NCBI RefSeq assembly: GCF_000001735.4
Contig: NC_003070.9
Coordinates: 27,885,971 to 27,949,970 of the forward strand
Length of the DNA: 64,000 nucleotides
DNA from: Arabidopsis thaliana
Lineage: Eukaryota; Streptophyta; Magnoliopsida; Brassicales; Brassicaceae
Direction of reading: 5' to 3'
Each line of letters begins with the position of its first letter. The first letter of the stretch is position 1. Made by a program: the position numbers and the translations under genes. Under the pieces are notes generated by a model. That model saw only the letters and a list, made by a program, of their open reading frames with translations. It searched no databases and was not told the origin of the DNA. Positions 34,358-47,707 of this stretch are shown here, in pieces.

Positions 34358-36444
34358 ATGGCGTCTTCGTCTCGTTCGGAGAAACGATGTCACTACGAGG
34401 TTCTCGGTATCAGCAAGGAATCTTCGCCGGACGAGATTCGATCCTCTTATCGGCGTTTAGCTCTGCAGCGTCACCCCGACAAGCTAATGAAAGCCGCTGG
34501 ATTATCGGAGGCTGAAGCCACCGCCCAGTTCCAAGAGCTCGTTCACGCTTACGAGGTTCTATCCGATCCCAAGGAGCGAGCCTGGTATGATTCTCATCGA
34601 TCTCAGATTTTATTTGCTGACCATAGTTCAGCCGGTGGCTCGAAGTCTGGTGGCTCTGTTCCGGATCTATTCGCTTTCTTCTCTCCCACTGTATATTCTG
34701 GATACTCAGATACCGGGAAAGGATTTTACAAGGTGTATTACGATGTGTTTAATAGTGTTTACCTCAACGAGATTAAGTTCGCGAGAACGTTAGGTTTGAG
34801 GATGGATTCTGTGAGGGAAGCTCCGATTATGGGGAATCTAGAGTCTCCTTATGCTCAGGTGACGGCGTTTTATAATTACTGGTTAGGTTTTTGCACTGTT
34901 ATGGATTTCTGCTGGGTGGATGAGTATGATGTGATGGGTGGACCGAATCGAAAGTCGAGAAGGATGATGGAGGAGGAGAATAAAAAGTCGAGAAAGAAGG
35001 CGAAGAGAGAGTATAATGATACTGTGAGGGGTTTGGCAGAGTTTGTGAAGAAGAGGGATAAGAGAGTGATTGACATGTTGGTGAAGAAGAATGCAGAGAT
35101 GGAGAAGAAGAAGGAAGAGGAGAGGGAAAGGAAGAAGAAGATGGAGAAGGAGAGATTGGAGAGAGCTATGAATTACGAGGAGCCTGAATGGGCAAAGGCT
35201 CATGAGGGAGAAGATGAAGGGGCAGGACTCAGTGAATTGGAAGAGGAGGATGATGATGCGAAGAGGAAGAATGAGCAGCTCTATTGTATTGTTTGTAGCA
35301 AGAAGTTCAAAAGTGAGAAGCAGTGGAAAAACCACGAACAGTCGAAGAAGCATAAAGAGAAAGTGGCGGAGCTGAGAGAGTCATTCACTGATTATGAAGA
35401 GGAAAATGAAGAGGAAGAGATTGATGGGCCCTTGGACTCACCTGAAAGTGTAGAGGAGCTGCATGAGAAGCTTCAGGAGGAGTTAAATATCGACAATGAA
35501 GAAAGAGATGTTAAGAAGGAAGTTGTAGGTGAAGCTGATGAAACTGATGATGAGTATTTTGTGGCAGAGGAAGATATGCAAGGATCTAGTGAAAGTGAGG
35601 ATGAGGATGACGAGATGACTCTACTCAAGAAAATGGTATCTGGACAGAAGAATAAGCAAAAGAATGTCGTATCAAAGGAAGAAGATGAAGATGAAACTGA
35701 AGTCGAGATCGAAGGTGACACAGCAGAGTTTAGCGAATTTGATAACCAGAAAAGCACAGGTAGGAATAAAGAAGCTAAGGAAGAGAGAAATAAACAGAAT
35801 GCTGGAAATGACATGGCAGATGACACCAGCAAAGTACAGATACCTGGAGAGGGCGGTAATCCAGATGAAAACATGAATGCAACGGAGTCAGCTTCCGGAG
35901 CACTTGCGGATTCTCAGAAGGATGAGGCAAATTCAATGGAGTATGATAATAGGAAGAGCACAGGCAGGAGGCGCAGAAGCAAAAAGGGCAAGGATAAGAA
36001 TAACCAGGGAGAATTAAATGAAAAGAGCAGTGAAGCGGATGATACTCAATATGTAAATCGAGACATGGAGTCCCAGGATTACAAGAAGGCTCCCAGATCA
36101 AAGAAATCCACCAGAGGAATGAAAACCAAGGTAAAATCTTTCTCCCCTTGTAGCATAACTAAATCACATATTTGGTGTGATAATTCTTGAAATCATATAT
36201 TATGTCAAAATGCAGGGCACAACGAAGAAAAACAGTAGCAATGAATGTGATAGATGTGGAGAGGAGTTTGAGTCGAGGTTGGTTCATTAGATATTTGTTC
36301 TTTCGTCATTTCTCTTATGCTCCAGCAGTGTGCTTTGTATCATTCACCTGTAGTTTCTTAATATTGTGACTTTTCATGCTGGGCAGAACAAAACTACACA
36401 AGCACTTGGCTGATAGTGGTCATGCGACAGTGAAATCCCGATGA
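34358..36444 (+). CDS. JJJ1/DNAJC21-type J-domain and zinc-finger protein
   Basis: Three exons: 34358-36130, 36216-36277, 36387-36444, giving 630 aa. The N-terminal J-domain (residues about 11-80) has HPD at 39-41, the site that stimulates Hsp70. A long Lys/Glu/Arg helical region (about 200-280) follows. Next is a U1-like C2H2 finger (CIVCSKKF...H...KKH, about 310-340), then a long acidic and basic low-complexity region. The last two small exons encode a second C2H2 finger ([11 protein letters not shown]...H...H). This order matches yeast Jjj1 and human DNAJC21, which act with Hsp70 in release of factors from pre-60S ribosomal subunits in the cytosol. That role is inferred from the family. 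The intron donor after exon 1 lies in a Lys-rich run. Confidence 0.9.
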
Positions 36445-37034
36445 TCCATTGCTCATTTTAAAGTGCATCTAAGGATTATGCAGAGAAGAACCAAAGGTTG
36501 GCTGGAGATTTGCATTCTTTGATTAAATTTATACATGGACACAATGAACAAGTGGGATAGAGGGCAAATAAGCTGCGTTTTTGACATTATTGTATTGCAA
36601 ACCAATTGATGACCAAAGTTTGTATACCACTCCTTGTATGTTTGAAGCAATGATTTTGCAGAGAAGAAATCTATTACTTGTTCCTTTTCTCTTTGTCAAA
36701 TCCATGTTTGGCATCTCAAAACCTCCCATGTGCGCCTCATTGTTCTCAAGAGATTCACTTACGGGAGAAGACTTTCCATTGATTAGCTAAGTAGGATACA
36801 AGATATCAGAGTTAGATAAACCCAACTTAGTACCCAATGGCACAAGATTGCTTGATTGATCGAAGAGAGTAACTCATGCTTAATTTCCAGAGTTTGAATA
36901 CAACGTGAAGGACAAAAAGCACACATCAAGTCTCACTAAAAAGCACATGATTTGTCGACAACTTTCAAAGACTCTGCAAAACACCAAATGCACAACAAAA
37001 TGATGCAGATAAAAATTATACTAAAAAAACACGC
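36445..37034. other. Convergent intergenic region
   Basis: 3' UTRs of the DnaJ gene and PUR4. Short open frames here show no recognisable protein. Nothing else seen. Confidence 0.5.
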
Positions 37035-40000
37035 TTAACACGACTCTAACCAGTCCCTTGCATTCTGGAACATCTTCAACCACGGGCTCGGGCCAGCTTT
37101 CTCAACGTCCCAGCTTGTTGGGTACCATGGAAACTGCCACATCAAGAAACAACGTTCAGGATGAGGCATCATCGCCAAATGTCTCCCATCAGGTGAACAT
37201 ATAGCCGCTATTCCCAACGGTGAACCATTGAGGTTAAAAGGGTACGCTTCAGTCACGTTCCCATCATCATCACAGTATCTCAATGGTGCCAAATCTGAGT
37301 GAAGCATATGGTCCAAGACTCCTTCGTCCGGGAAATAAGCCCGTCCTTCTCCGTGCGCCGCCCAAACCCCTAAAGTACTTCCCTCCATTCCTTTCAGCAT
37401 TATCGATGGCGAGTCCTTTATGGTCACGCTTGTGAACCTGCACTCAAACCTTCCTGATTCGTTGTGAACAAACCTCGGCTGCGAGGTGTCAAGTGACCCG
37501 CCAACTTGAGGACCTGGAACCCATCCTAACAGAGCCATTAACTGACATCCATTGCAGATTCCAAGACTGAACGTGTCTGGTCTTTTGTAGAACTCCTGAA
37601 ATTGACTCAACACAGGCTCGTTGAACCTTATTGAAGCAGCCCATCCTTTGGCTGAGTCGAGAACATCCGCATAACTGAACCCTCCCACAAACACAATACC
37701 GCGGAACTGATCAAGGGTGATGTCTCCAGCTAGAAGATCAGACACTGTCACGTCCCAAGGTTCAAAACCGGCAGCGTAAAATGCAGCTGACATTTCTCTG
37801 TCTCCATTGCTGCCTTCTTCTCGGATCACTGCTACTTTTGGCTTAACATCTGAGAGCATATACAATAAACAAACATTTTCATTAGAAAATATACGCTATA
37901 TAAATAATTAAAGATAAAAAAAAACCTCATAGAGAGCGATCATACCCTGAGACATATAATTATTGTTGGTCGAGGATGGAATAAATGAGAGTTTCCAATT
38001 AGGCTCATGCCTAAACTTCAAACCTTCTTTCTCCATCTCTACACAAGATGCCAATCGTTGCAGCTTTTCCAACTGGAAACTGGTGTCTTCCCACATGTCT
38101 CTGAGGAATGAAGTTTTCTCACTCAAATGAGTAATCCCATCCACTTTTACCTCTATCAGAGGCGAATCAGTGACATTTCCAATGATCTCAGCAGTAACAT
38201 CGAAAGCACGGAGTTTTTCCATCACAGCGTCCAGGTTTGTCTTACTAATCTCAAGCACGAGACCAAGTTCTTCAGAAAACAAAGTCTCAAAAAGGCTAAT
38301 TCCATTTGAAGCCAAGTCGAGATTTATACCTTTGTTTCCAGCAAAAGCCATTTCCAAAGCTGTTACTACCAGTCCACCATCACTGATGTCGTGTCCAGCA
38401 GATACCAAGTTTTCTGCAATGAGAGCTTGAACGCCATCGAAAACGTTTTTCAGATATGGAACATCATCAAGATCAGGACAGTCATTTCCTATCTGACCAA
38501 AAACCTGAGCCAGTGCAGATCCACCCAATCTCCTCTTTCCCTTTGCCAAATCAACATGCAAGAGAATACCATCATCACCTCCGAGCTTTAGATCCGGAGT
38601 CACTGTCTTTGTTATGTCTGGACAGGTAACATAGGCACTAATCACAAGATTTCCTGGAGCTTTAACAACCTCACCGTCCGCATGAGCTGCCATTGAAAGA
38701 CTGTCTTTTCCACCATCAATTGCAATGCCAAGTTCAATCATCGCTTCAGATAGAGCAATCGCAGCATCATACATTGCTGATCCTTCTCCTTCAAGCTTGG
38801 CAGCATACATCCAGTTACCACTAGCTTTAACATCAGAAAGTGCAGTGACCTTTGCCCAAACCAGATTTGTCAAAGCCTCTCCAACAGCTAGCCTAGCCAT
38901 GGCTTTTGGATCAAGCAAGCCTTTGATCGGTTGCTCACCAATGGCACATGCACCACCTGTTAGATCTGTGAATGTCTGTGCAATAACTGCAACATCAGCA
39001 AGCGTGATCTGCAATGGCCCAACTGTTTGTTGCTGAGCAACAAGACCTGTCACACATCTATCCACTTTGGTTGTCAAGAACCGCTTTGAAGAAACTGATG
39101 GTAATCGGAGAACTCTTTTCAAAGCATCCATCAATGTAATTCCAGGAGCAATATCAAGTGGCTCCCGTGCATAAGCAATGCGGTTGAACTTAAACGTCTT
39201 CTTAGGCATATCACCAAGAACCTTCTCGAGTTCAAGATCCACAGCAGGTGGAGGTGGAGGTAGCCCTTCTTTACTGCACTTCGCTGCAGCTGTGCTGTCA
39301 ATTAAAGTACAGCGACCACCCCCATTAATTGTTCCAATCACAGCCATCGAAAGCCTTTCCCTCTTACAGATTGATTGCAAAATCTCCCGGCTCTCAGCTT
39401 TCACCAAAATCGCATCTTGCTCTTGATATTCTGCTCCCCATATCTCCAACACCGACATAGTATGATCACCCACAACAACCGCTCTTATGTCAATCTCTGC
39501 ACCCTGTGGATAAATAATTTCCTTGACAACATTGCAGTTTCCACCAGCACCTTGATCATGAATGCTGATAATAGGATTCTTCTCACCCATCTCAATACAA
39601 GCACGAACAACACGGTACAACTTCTGAGACATTTCAGCATCTCCACGTTGCACAGCATTGAAATCAAGCTCTGCATCATTCTGGCCACTAACCATACTCG
39701 AAGCTGCTCCTCCTCCCATGCCAATGCGGTAAGCAGGTCCACCAATCTTAACAACAAGCATCCCAACCTCTGGCTCCCCTTTAGTTATATGAGTATGATC
39801 AATCTGTCCAATCCCTGCACTGAACATAATCGGCTTCAACCATTCTCGTCTATCCCCACTTGGCAGTCTCATTCCAAAAGTCCTAGTATATCCCTGAATC
39901 ATGGGCTCTCCAAATTTGTTACCATAGTCAGATGCACCATTACTAGCGTCGATGAGTATCTGTAGAGGTGATGCTAGGTTCGATGGGTATTGGAAAGACG

Positions 40001-41794
40001 AGTCTTCCCATGGAGCATAAGATCCCTCCATGTTAAGGTTACCAACACAGTAACCAGAAGTGGATGCAACCACAAAAGAACCTCTTCCTGTTGCATGTGT
40101 ATCTCTGATTCGACCTCCAGCACCTGTCTCAGCACCAGGATAAGGAGCCACAGCACAAGGGAAATTATGGGTTTCAGCAGTGAACAATATGTCGAGATCA
40201 CGTGCACTGACATCAAGTAAGCACACAGAACCAGGAAGTAGAGGCCGTAGCTGGTTCACCAGAAAGCCTCTAATAGCACTAGAGTTATCCTTAAACCCAA
40301 TGACAGAATTATTTCGATTTGCCTGCAAAATTCAACACAGAAGATAAGAGTGAATTATACGAACACACATTTCAAACTATAGGAAAGGAGAGAAATTTTG
40401 ACTTAAGTCCTTTATTGTTACCTCCCAAGTGCTCTTTACAATCTGCATAAGAGACTTATCCATTGGCTTTCCATCAATAACCATGTTCCCAGCAAAGAAC
40501 CAGTGTCGACTGTGCTCGCTGTTGGATTGAGCGATATCAAATAGCTCCACATTGGTAGGATCACGCTTAATGTCCTCTCTGAAAAGTCTAGTATAATACT
40601 GCAAATCTTGCTCATCAAAGGCTAAACCCATCTCCTGGTTGATTTCTTCCAGCGCCTTCCGACCCTTCTCCATCACAGGCACATACTTCACTTCTTCTGG
40701 AACCACATTCGTCTCGAATGAAACCAGCTTTTGAGTGTACACGCACTCGGTCATTCTATCATGAACCATTGCAGCAAATTCTTTTATCTGATTTTCCAAA
40801 AGTGGCTCCTTGCTGAACAAAAGGTACCTCCTTGACCTTTCCAAGCGAGTCACCTCGTCTAACCCACATGCTCTACATATCGAAACCGCATTGGTGGACC
40901 ATGCTGTTGTGAAAGACAATCTGGGGCCAACTTCAACAATAACAGCATGGAGTCCTTCTTGCTTCTTCCTCTCAAGAAAACTATCCGTACCTGAAATTTA
41001 ACTCAATCGTCAATAACAGAGAGGCCTAACAATATTGTAACCATATCATGATATAGCATGCAAATAACAGTACCTAAATTCTCTGGCTCATATGTTTCTT
41101 GAAGAATCCACTTTAGAACAGAAAGTTTTTCATCTTTTAACTTGGATTCAAGCCCAATATTGAAAGACTGTTCTGTAGTCAAACTGACAATCTGGTTGCT
41201 GATTTTGGTTTGAACAGCCTTGAGGAGTTCCGCGTTCGCGCTTTCTTGAATCAAAGGCACGCGATAAAAATGGATAACCTCAGCAGCAGGTTTCTCAACC
41301 AAGCTTGGTAGCTCATCAGCAGTAACAAAAGAACCAGTAGAAACAGCTGCTTTAGGTTTATTAGGTTGAGCAGAACATCTCAAGCTAACAGCTTTTGTTC
41401 GATTCAGAGACAGCCGTGAAGTTCTCATTCTAACAGAACCCCACAATTGACTCATTGAGCTCCGCTGCAAAAGCATCGCTTGTCTATTGGAACCCTGCAA
41501 AAAAACACTAACTTGTTAAAACGAAAACATTATGGATGCCAAATACCAAGAAGTTTCCAGTAAATCAGAGTCCTAAGTTACTGCATTCAACATCAACAGA
41601 ACTTCAAATTCTCAATATAAAGTACTTTTCGAAATCATCCTTATAATCAATCTATGAAAAGATTAAGCAACAGAACGGAATCAAATAAGTTCATCGATCA
41701 ATCGACACAAAACTTGGACCACTGATAAGAATAGCAGTAAGAGAATATTTACGTTTAGAAACAGAGCCGCACGAGTTGCTTGGGAGGTATTCAT
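37035..41794 (-). CDS. PUR4: Phosphoribosylformylglycinamidine synthase (FGAM synthase)
   Basis: Five exons on the - strand: 41794-41753, 41494-41074, 40990-40422, 40322-37946, 37849-37035, giving 1407 aa. It catalyses ATP- and glutamine-dependent conversion of FGAR to FGAM, step four of de novo purine synthesis. The N-terminal ~50 residues are Ser/Arg-rich without acidic residues, fitting a plastid or mitochondrial transit peptide. The synthetase core carries FTAETHNFP, GAGGRIRDTHATGRG and PGNLVISAY. The C-terminal glutaminase domain has the nucleophile in GICNGCQ and the His in PHPERC. The first coding exon has only 14 codons. This is a large single-chain enzyme as in other eukaryotes, with no visible defect. 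Confidence 0.95.
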
Positions 41795-42444
41795 CGTCGC
41801 GAGATATGACCGGAACAGCAAACAAAGTGAAAAGAGGGTTTAGGGTTTTTCTCTGTTACTGTCTTAACGGGACCGAAGCTCCGACTCCGAGAGTACGGCA
41901 GTCGACACAGAGTTCTTGTCTGGTCTCTCTTCTCAACGAATCTTAGGTTTGTTGGTACTTTTTTGTTTACATGAGAACAAAATTCTGATTGAAAATTCTA
42001 AAGTTGAGCCTAGGTAAGCCCAATAAAGGTCTAATGGGCCTAAGGGCCGATATCACAAATCGAGTTTCAAATGTTTCAGTTTACAACTTCAATCAGCTCT
42101 TGTTTTTTGATTATTTTGAGTGATTTTCGATTTTCAGACTTCAACAATTAACATATGCCATGGATGATTCTGAGAATTTAAGTGTTTCTAAGAACTAATT
42201 ATAAAGTTGTAATAGTGATTTGAGAAAATATGTTACCATTCGTCTGTTTTAATTCGTTATAAAAGGGGAAAAGGGAGTCTAATTTGGGATGAAAAACCGG
42301 ATCCATGATCAAAGTCAATTTAGAGAATCTCCAAACACTTCAAACAAAGAAAGGAAATGCTTTCAATATCAAAATACAAAATAACAAACTAGTGAACAAA
42401 ACCAAGGCGGCTAAATTATAAGTTTAAGCCATTTTTGCATTGCT
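41795..42444. other. PUR4 promoter and eL33 3' flank
   Basis: Besides the motifs listed separately, this is AT-rich spacer holding the eL33 3' UTR. No gene seen. Confidence 0.5.
41836..42040 (-). promoter_or_regulatory. Telo-box and site II elements of PUR4
   Basis: A double telo-box (AAACCCTAAACCC on the - strand) lies at 41836-41849, about 42 bases before the ATG. Site II-type TGGGCC/T motifs lie at 42035-42040 and 42017-42022 (reverse). This pairing is known from plant genes active in dividing cells, fitting purine synthesis. Confidence 0.6.
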
Positions 42445-43496
<1,052 letters not shown>

Positions 43497-43568
43497 TTTC
43501 GATTCCGCCGAATATCCAAAGGCTGCTGCTGCTACTCGAGGGAGAAAAACGAAGAAGAAGCCCTAATA

Positions 43569-43656
43569 TGGGCTTATGGGCCTTAACACTATTGGGGCAT
43601 TAGTATATTAAGCATCTTGGGCCATTACTATAATGAATAACATATAAAAATGGGCT
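43569..43656. promoter_or_regulatory. Cluster of four site II (TGGGCY) elements
   Basis: TGGGCT at 43569-43574, TGGGCC at 43577-43582, TGGGCC at 43618-43623 and TGGGCT at 43651-43656. They lie between the divergent eL33 and hydrolase genes. Site II elements bound by TCP factors are typical of plant ribosomal protein promoters, so I assign them mainly to eL33. Confidence 0.65.
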
Positions 43657-43787
43657 TCTCTATTTTTATCTCAAAACAACAACAAAAAAACGATCTCTAT
43701 GTTGTAGTTCTTGAACAGTTGGCTCTCTTTTCAAGAATCGTCGCCGTTGACCTCCGTGCCTCTCCGATCAACTTCCCATTCTTTTAA

Positions 43788-45156
43788 ATGACGAGAGATT
43801 CATCAAGGAACAGCTCATTAAAGCCATGGCCTCGAAAAAAATTTCTTTTTCCTTCTGTTGTGATTGTCATTGTTGGGATAATCGTGGCGTTTACTTATCA
43901 GTCCAAGTTGAAACCACCTCCGCCGAAGCTATGTGGCTCCTCCGGTGGTCCACCGATCACAGCGCCGCGGATAAAGCTTCAAGATGGGAGGTATTTGGCT
44001 TACAAAGAGCATGGACTTCCAAGAGAGAAAGCTAACCGCAAAATCGTCTTCATCCATGGATCCGATTGTTGTAGACACGATGCCGTTTTCGCCACTCTGC
44101 TTTCTCCGGTAAGTTTTACACAATCAAGATTATGCATGTCTATATGCTTCTATCGTTGATTTGATAGATAGTTGTTATGTAATAATACTTTGATCACTAT
44201 GTTTTAATCATTTATTTAGTTAGTGGCATGTTAATTTGTAGCAAGTAGTGTTGTTAAAAATCCTTGTAGTATAGAGAAGTTTAGTGAGAAAGTTATTTGA
44301 GAGTGACGTTTTCGGTTTTTTATTGGGACCTCTAACAGTGTGTCAATACATTTTATAGGATTTAGTAGAGGAACTAGGTGTATATATGGTTTCATTCGAC
44401 AGACCGGGCTATTGTGAGAGTGATCCGCATCCAAGTCGTACACCGCGAAGCTTGGTTTCGGATATTGAAGAGCTAGCTGATCAGTTGAGTCTAGGATCGA
44501 AATTTTATGTGCTCGGGTACTCGATGGGAGGACAAGCAGCATGGGGATGTCTTAAATACATTCCTCATAGGTTAGCCGGAGTAACACTAGTTGCTCCAGT
44601 GGTTAACTATTATTGGAAGAACTTACCTTTGAACGTTTCCACTGAAGGTTTTAACTTTCAACAAAAGAGAGATCAATTGGCAGTTCGTGTTGCTCACTAT
44701 ACTCCTTGGCTTATCTATTGGTGGAACACACAAAAATGGTTCCCTGGTTCGAGTATTGCAAACCGAGATCACAGTCTCTTGGCACAGCCGGATAAAGATA
44801 TCATTTCGAAGCTTGGTTCTTCGAGGAAACCACATTGGGCAGAGGTAAGGCAGCAAGGAATACATGAGAGTATTAACCGTGACATGATCGTTGGTTTTGG
44901 GAACTGGGAATTTGGTCCTTTAGACCTCGAGAATCCGTTTTTGAATAAGGAAGGCTCTGTGCATTTGTGGCAAGGAGATGAGGACATGTTAGTACCTGCG
45001 AAGCTGCAGCGTTACCTTGCTCATCAGCTTCCATGGGTTCACTATCATGAGGTTCCGAGAAGTGGCCACTTCTTCCACTACACTAAAGGTGTAGTTGATG
45101 ACATTGTAAAGTCGCTCTTAACCTCCGATGTAAGAGCATCTAGAGTTTGTATTTGA
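43788..45156 (+). CDS. Alpha/beta-hydrolase, membrane-anchored (first tandem copy)
   Basis: Two exons, 43788-44108 and 44359-45156, giving 372 aa. An N-terminal hydrophobic segment (FPSVVIVIVGIIVAFTY, about residues 20-36) should anchor the protein, with the hydrolase domain after it. Family features: HGS oxyanion-loop motif in FIHGSDCCRHD, nucleophile elbow GYSMGG, an acid in QGDEDMLVP, and a catalytic His in RSGHFF. The substrate is unknown; the family includes esterases, lipases and hormone-like signalling enzymes. It is followed by two close copies, the next of which is broken. Exon 1 and intron 1 are nearly identical to those of the second copy. Confidence 0.88.
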
Positions 45157-45865
45157 TCATTTGTAGCTTCCAAAAACTCTGAAAAAAAATCCCAAAAAAA
45201 TACACGGATACAATAGAGTTATGTACTAGTTACATTTGTCAGCATCGTAGTTTATTTTTATTTGGTTACACGTGTAATTTAATCGACCAAGCCTTCATCA
45301 ATTGTCTTGTCAAGCTTATCATGTTCTTTAATTTGATCTTTTAGCAACATGTGTTTGGTCTTTTTGTTTTATATTCTATGTTAGTCTTTTAATTAAGAGA
45401 ATGAAGAATTCATCTACTTGAGTGTCTACTAGATTTGCCTTAGTGTCTAATACATCATTAATTAAAGTTTTTGGTACAATCTAAACTAGGCCTAATCACA
45501 TTATCTAAGTGAGGCAGCACATGCTTGTGCTACAACCAAGTGGCAATCACCAAAGTGGTCATTGAAGATAACCAAGAAAGCTGGAATCTAAGACATTTGG
45601 AATAGTTTTTAGCCAAAGTGTAGCATTTTAACTTGATAGCTTAACATGTATCTTTTTCTTTTCCTTTTTTTGGCAACCACACAATTGAAGTATCAAATCA
45701 CTGTAACGTATTTGAATTTAATGCATCCCTGATATTGACGTGGCTGAGAAGACTTATCACAAAAAAAAACACACGATATGTTGTAGTTCTTGAACAGTTG
45801 GCTCTCTTTTTCAAGAATCGTCGCCATTGCCGCCGTGCCTCTCCGATCATCTTACCGTTCGTGAA
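45157..45865. other. Spacer between hydrolase copies 1 and 2
   Basis: The part from about 45470 to 45760 is repeated upstream of the third copy (about 48970-49270). Shared text includes GCACATGCTTGTGCT and ATTGACGTGGCTGAGAAGACTT. It is therefore part of the tandem unit and probably the promoter. No gene seen. Confidence 0.55.
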
Positions 45866-46627
45866 ATGGCAAGTGATTCATCAAGGAAGAGCTCACTAAA
45901 GCCATCTTCTCGAAAGAGTTTTCTTTTTCCTTCTGTTGTGATTGTCATTGTTGGGATAATCGTGGCGTTGACTTATCAGTCGAAGTTGAAACCTCCTCAG
46001 CCGAAGCTATGTGGCTCCTCAAGTGGTCCACCGATTACAGCACCGCGGATAAAGCTTCAAGATGGGAGGTATTTGGCTTACAAAGAGCATGGACTTCCAA
46101 GAGAGAAAGCTAACCGCAAAATCGTCTTCATCCATGGATCCGATTGTTGTAGACACGATGCCGTCTTCGCCACGCTGCTTTCTCCGGTAAGTTTTATTCA
46201 CTCAAGATTATGCATGTATGCTTCTATGGTTGATTTGATAGATAGTTGTTATGTAATTATACTTTGATCACTATGTTTTAAACCTTTTATCTAATTAGTG
46301 GTATGTTAATTTCTAGCAAGTAGTGTTGTTAGAATTCCTTGTACTATAGAGAAGTTTAGTGAGAAAGTTATTTGAGAATGACGTTTTCGTTTTTTTTTTA
46401 TTGTGACCTCTAACATTGTGTCATTTACATTTTATAGGATTTAGTAGAGGAACTAGGTGTATATATGGTTTCATTCGACAGACCAGGCTATTGTGAGAGT
46501 GATCCGCATCCAAGTCGTACACCGCGAAGCTTGGTTTCGGATATTGAAGAGCTCGATGATCAACTGAGTCTAGGATCAAAGTTCTACGTGATTGGGAAAT
46601 CAATGGGAGGACAAGCGGCGTGGGGAT

Positions 46628-46635
46628 GCCTTAAG
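46628..46635 (+). repeat. Target-site duplication, left
   Basis: GCCTTAAG, repeated exactly at 47700-47707. The uninterrupted paralogues have one copy of this site. The direct repeat can be extended to 10 bases because the element starts TA, so eight bases is the reading that matches hAT rules. Confidence 0.85.
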
Positions 46636-47699
46636 TAGAACCGTCAAATGGTCATCTGACCATGGGCTAAGCCCAGTCCACAACATTATGGACAGTCCAT
46701 GGTCGACCCGTCACGAAAACGGGTTAAATGGTCTAAAGACCAATTATGTCCGCGGATTTAATGGGCTAGCCCACACGGTCTATGGTTGGTCCATCAATTT
46801 TCTCAACACATCAATTTTCTTCTCTTCTCTATCTCGGCGACGAAGCTCTCTCTCTCTCGCTTCGACCTCTCTCTCAACTCCTACTCCCGTTAGTTCTACT
46901 ATAATATGAATCCGTTGATTAGAATAAGTTCTCTCTAAAATATGCGTTCATATGATAGTCTCATCGATTTTGTTCTCTAAGTCCTTATGCAATTTCATCG
47001 CTTTGTTATTTTCTGTTCCTTAATTGTGATTCTGCATATGCTTTCTTTGATTTCAGCTTGTGGGTTTGTCCAAATTTCACTTGTTTGCTATTCTTTGTTA
47101 TTCTCTCTCTCCCTTCCTTTGATGCCAACCATGTGTTTGATGAAATGCCTCACAGAATATGTAGAGTTTGGTTTTGGTAGAGCTTGTAATTACTTGTGTA
47201 GAGCTTGGTGTTTATGTATGGAGCTAAGTGTATGAACGTTTAGTGTGTGTTTGCTAATGTTTATGAACGTTTAGAGCTTGTAATTAAGTAATCGTTTCTC
47301 ACCAAAATCCATCACTTGTTTGACAAACGTTGTTTTGCAGGAAACGGATTAGAGGTAGCAAGTTCATGACTCATTGGTTTATTAATTTTTTGCAGAGAGT
47401 GGCCATACATGGAATCATCAGCTTTACAAGATTGGCGATCAAACATTGGCAAATAATATTCAGATATTTGTTAATTCCCAAATCTAAGCTTAACTCTTTT
47501 GATGAACTTATTTTCAGACATTGGCAAATAACATTAAGTTATGGGCTGACCATGGGCTGACCATTGGACATGGTCCTTAATGGTCTTGAACAAATTTTCA
47601 GACCATTGTCCAATAAAGACCATCCATTAAAACCCATTAAAACTAATGGTCCAATTGGACATAACCATTGGGCTTTGGACAGCCCAATTGACACTTCTA
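46636..47699 (+). mobile_element. Non-autonomous hAT-type DNA transposon, 1064 bp
   Basis: The ends are imperfect inverted repeats: TAGAACCGTCAAATGG on the left and TAGAAGTGTCAATTGG read inward from the right, 13 of 16 matching. The TAG start and 8-bp duplication fit the hAT superfamily. Both subterminal regions are dense in ATGGTC/GACCAT, about a dozen copies within ~150 bases of the ends, as expected of transposase-binding sites. No transposase-sized frame is present, so it would need a trans-acting source. A pyrimidine-rich GC-richer block at about 46800-46890 may be an old promoter or exon. A Mutator (9-bp) reading of the same direct repeat is possible but the termini suit hAT better. Confidence 0.8.
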
Positions 47700-47707
47700 G
47701 CCTTAAG
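47700..47707 (+). repeat. Target-site duplication, right
   Basis: GCCTTAAG, matching 46628-46635, directly followed by the continuation of the hydrolase reading frame. Confidence 0.85.

Noticed and set aside
34883..35874. Antisense frames of 133-156 codons opposite the DnaJ gene
   Set aside because: They mirror Lys/Glu-rich coding DNA and read as Leu/Ser-rich low complexity, with no introns, motifs or family resemblance.
47564..47699. Apparent upstream extension of the second half of hydrolase copy 2
   Set aside because: These codons are hAT element sequence that happens to be open; hydrolase similarity starts at 47701.
46628..47707. Mutator-like element with a 9-bp target duplication
   Set aside because: The direct repeat can be read as 8 to 10 bases, but the short TAG-starting ends and subterminal ATGGTC clusters fit hAT better, and no long Mutator-type inverted repeats exist.
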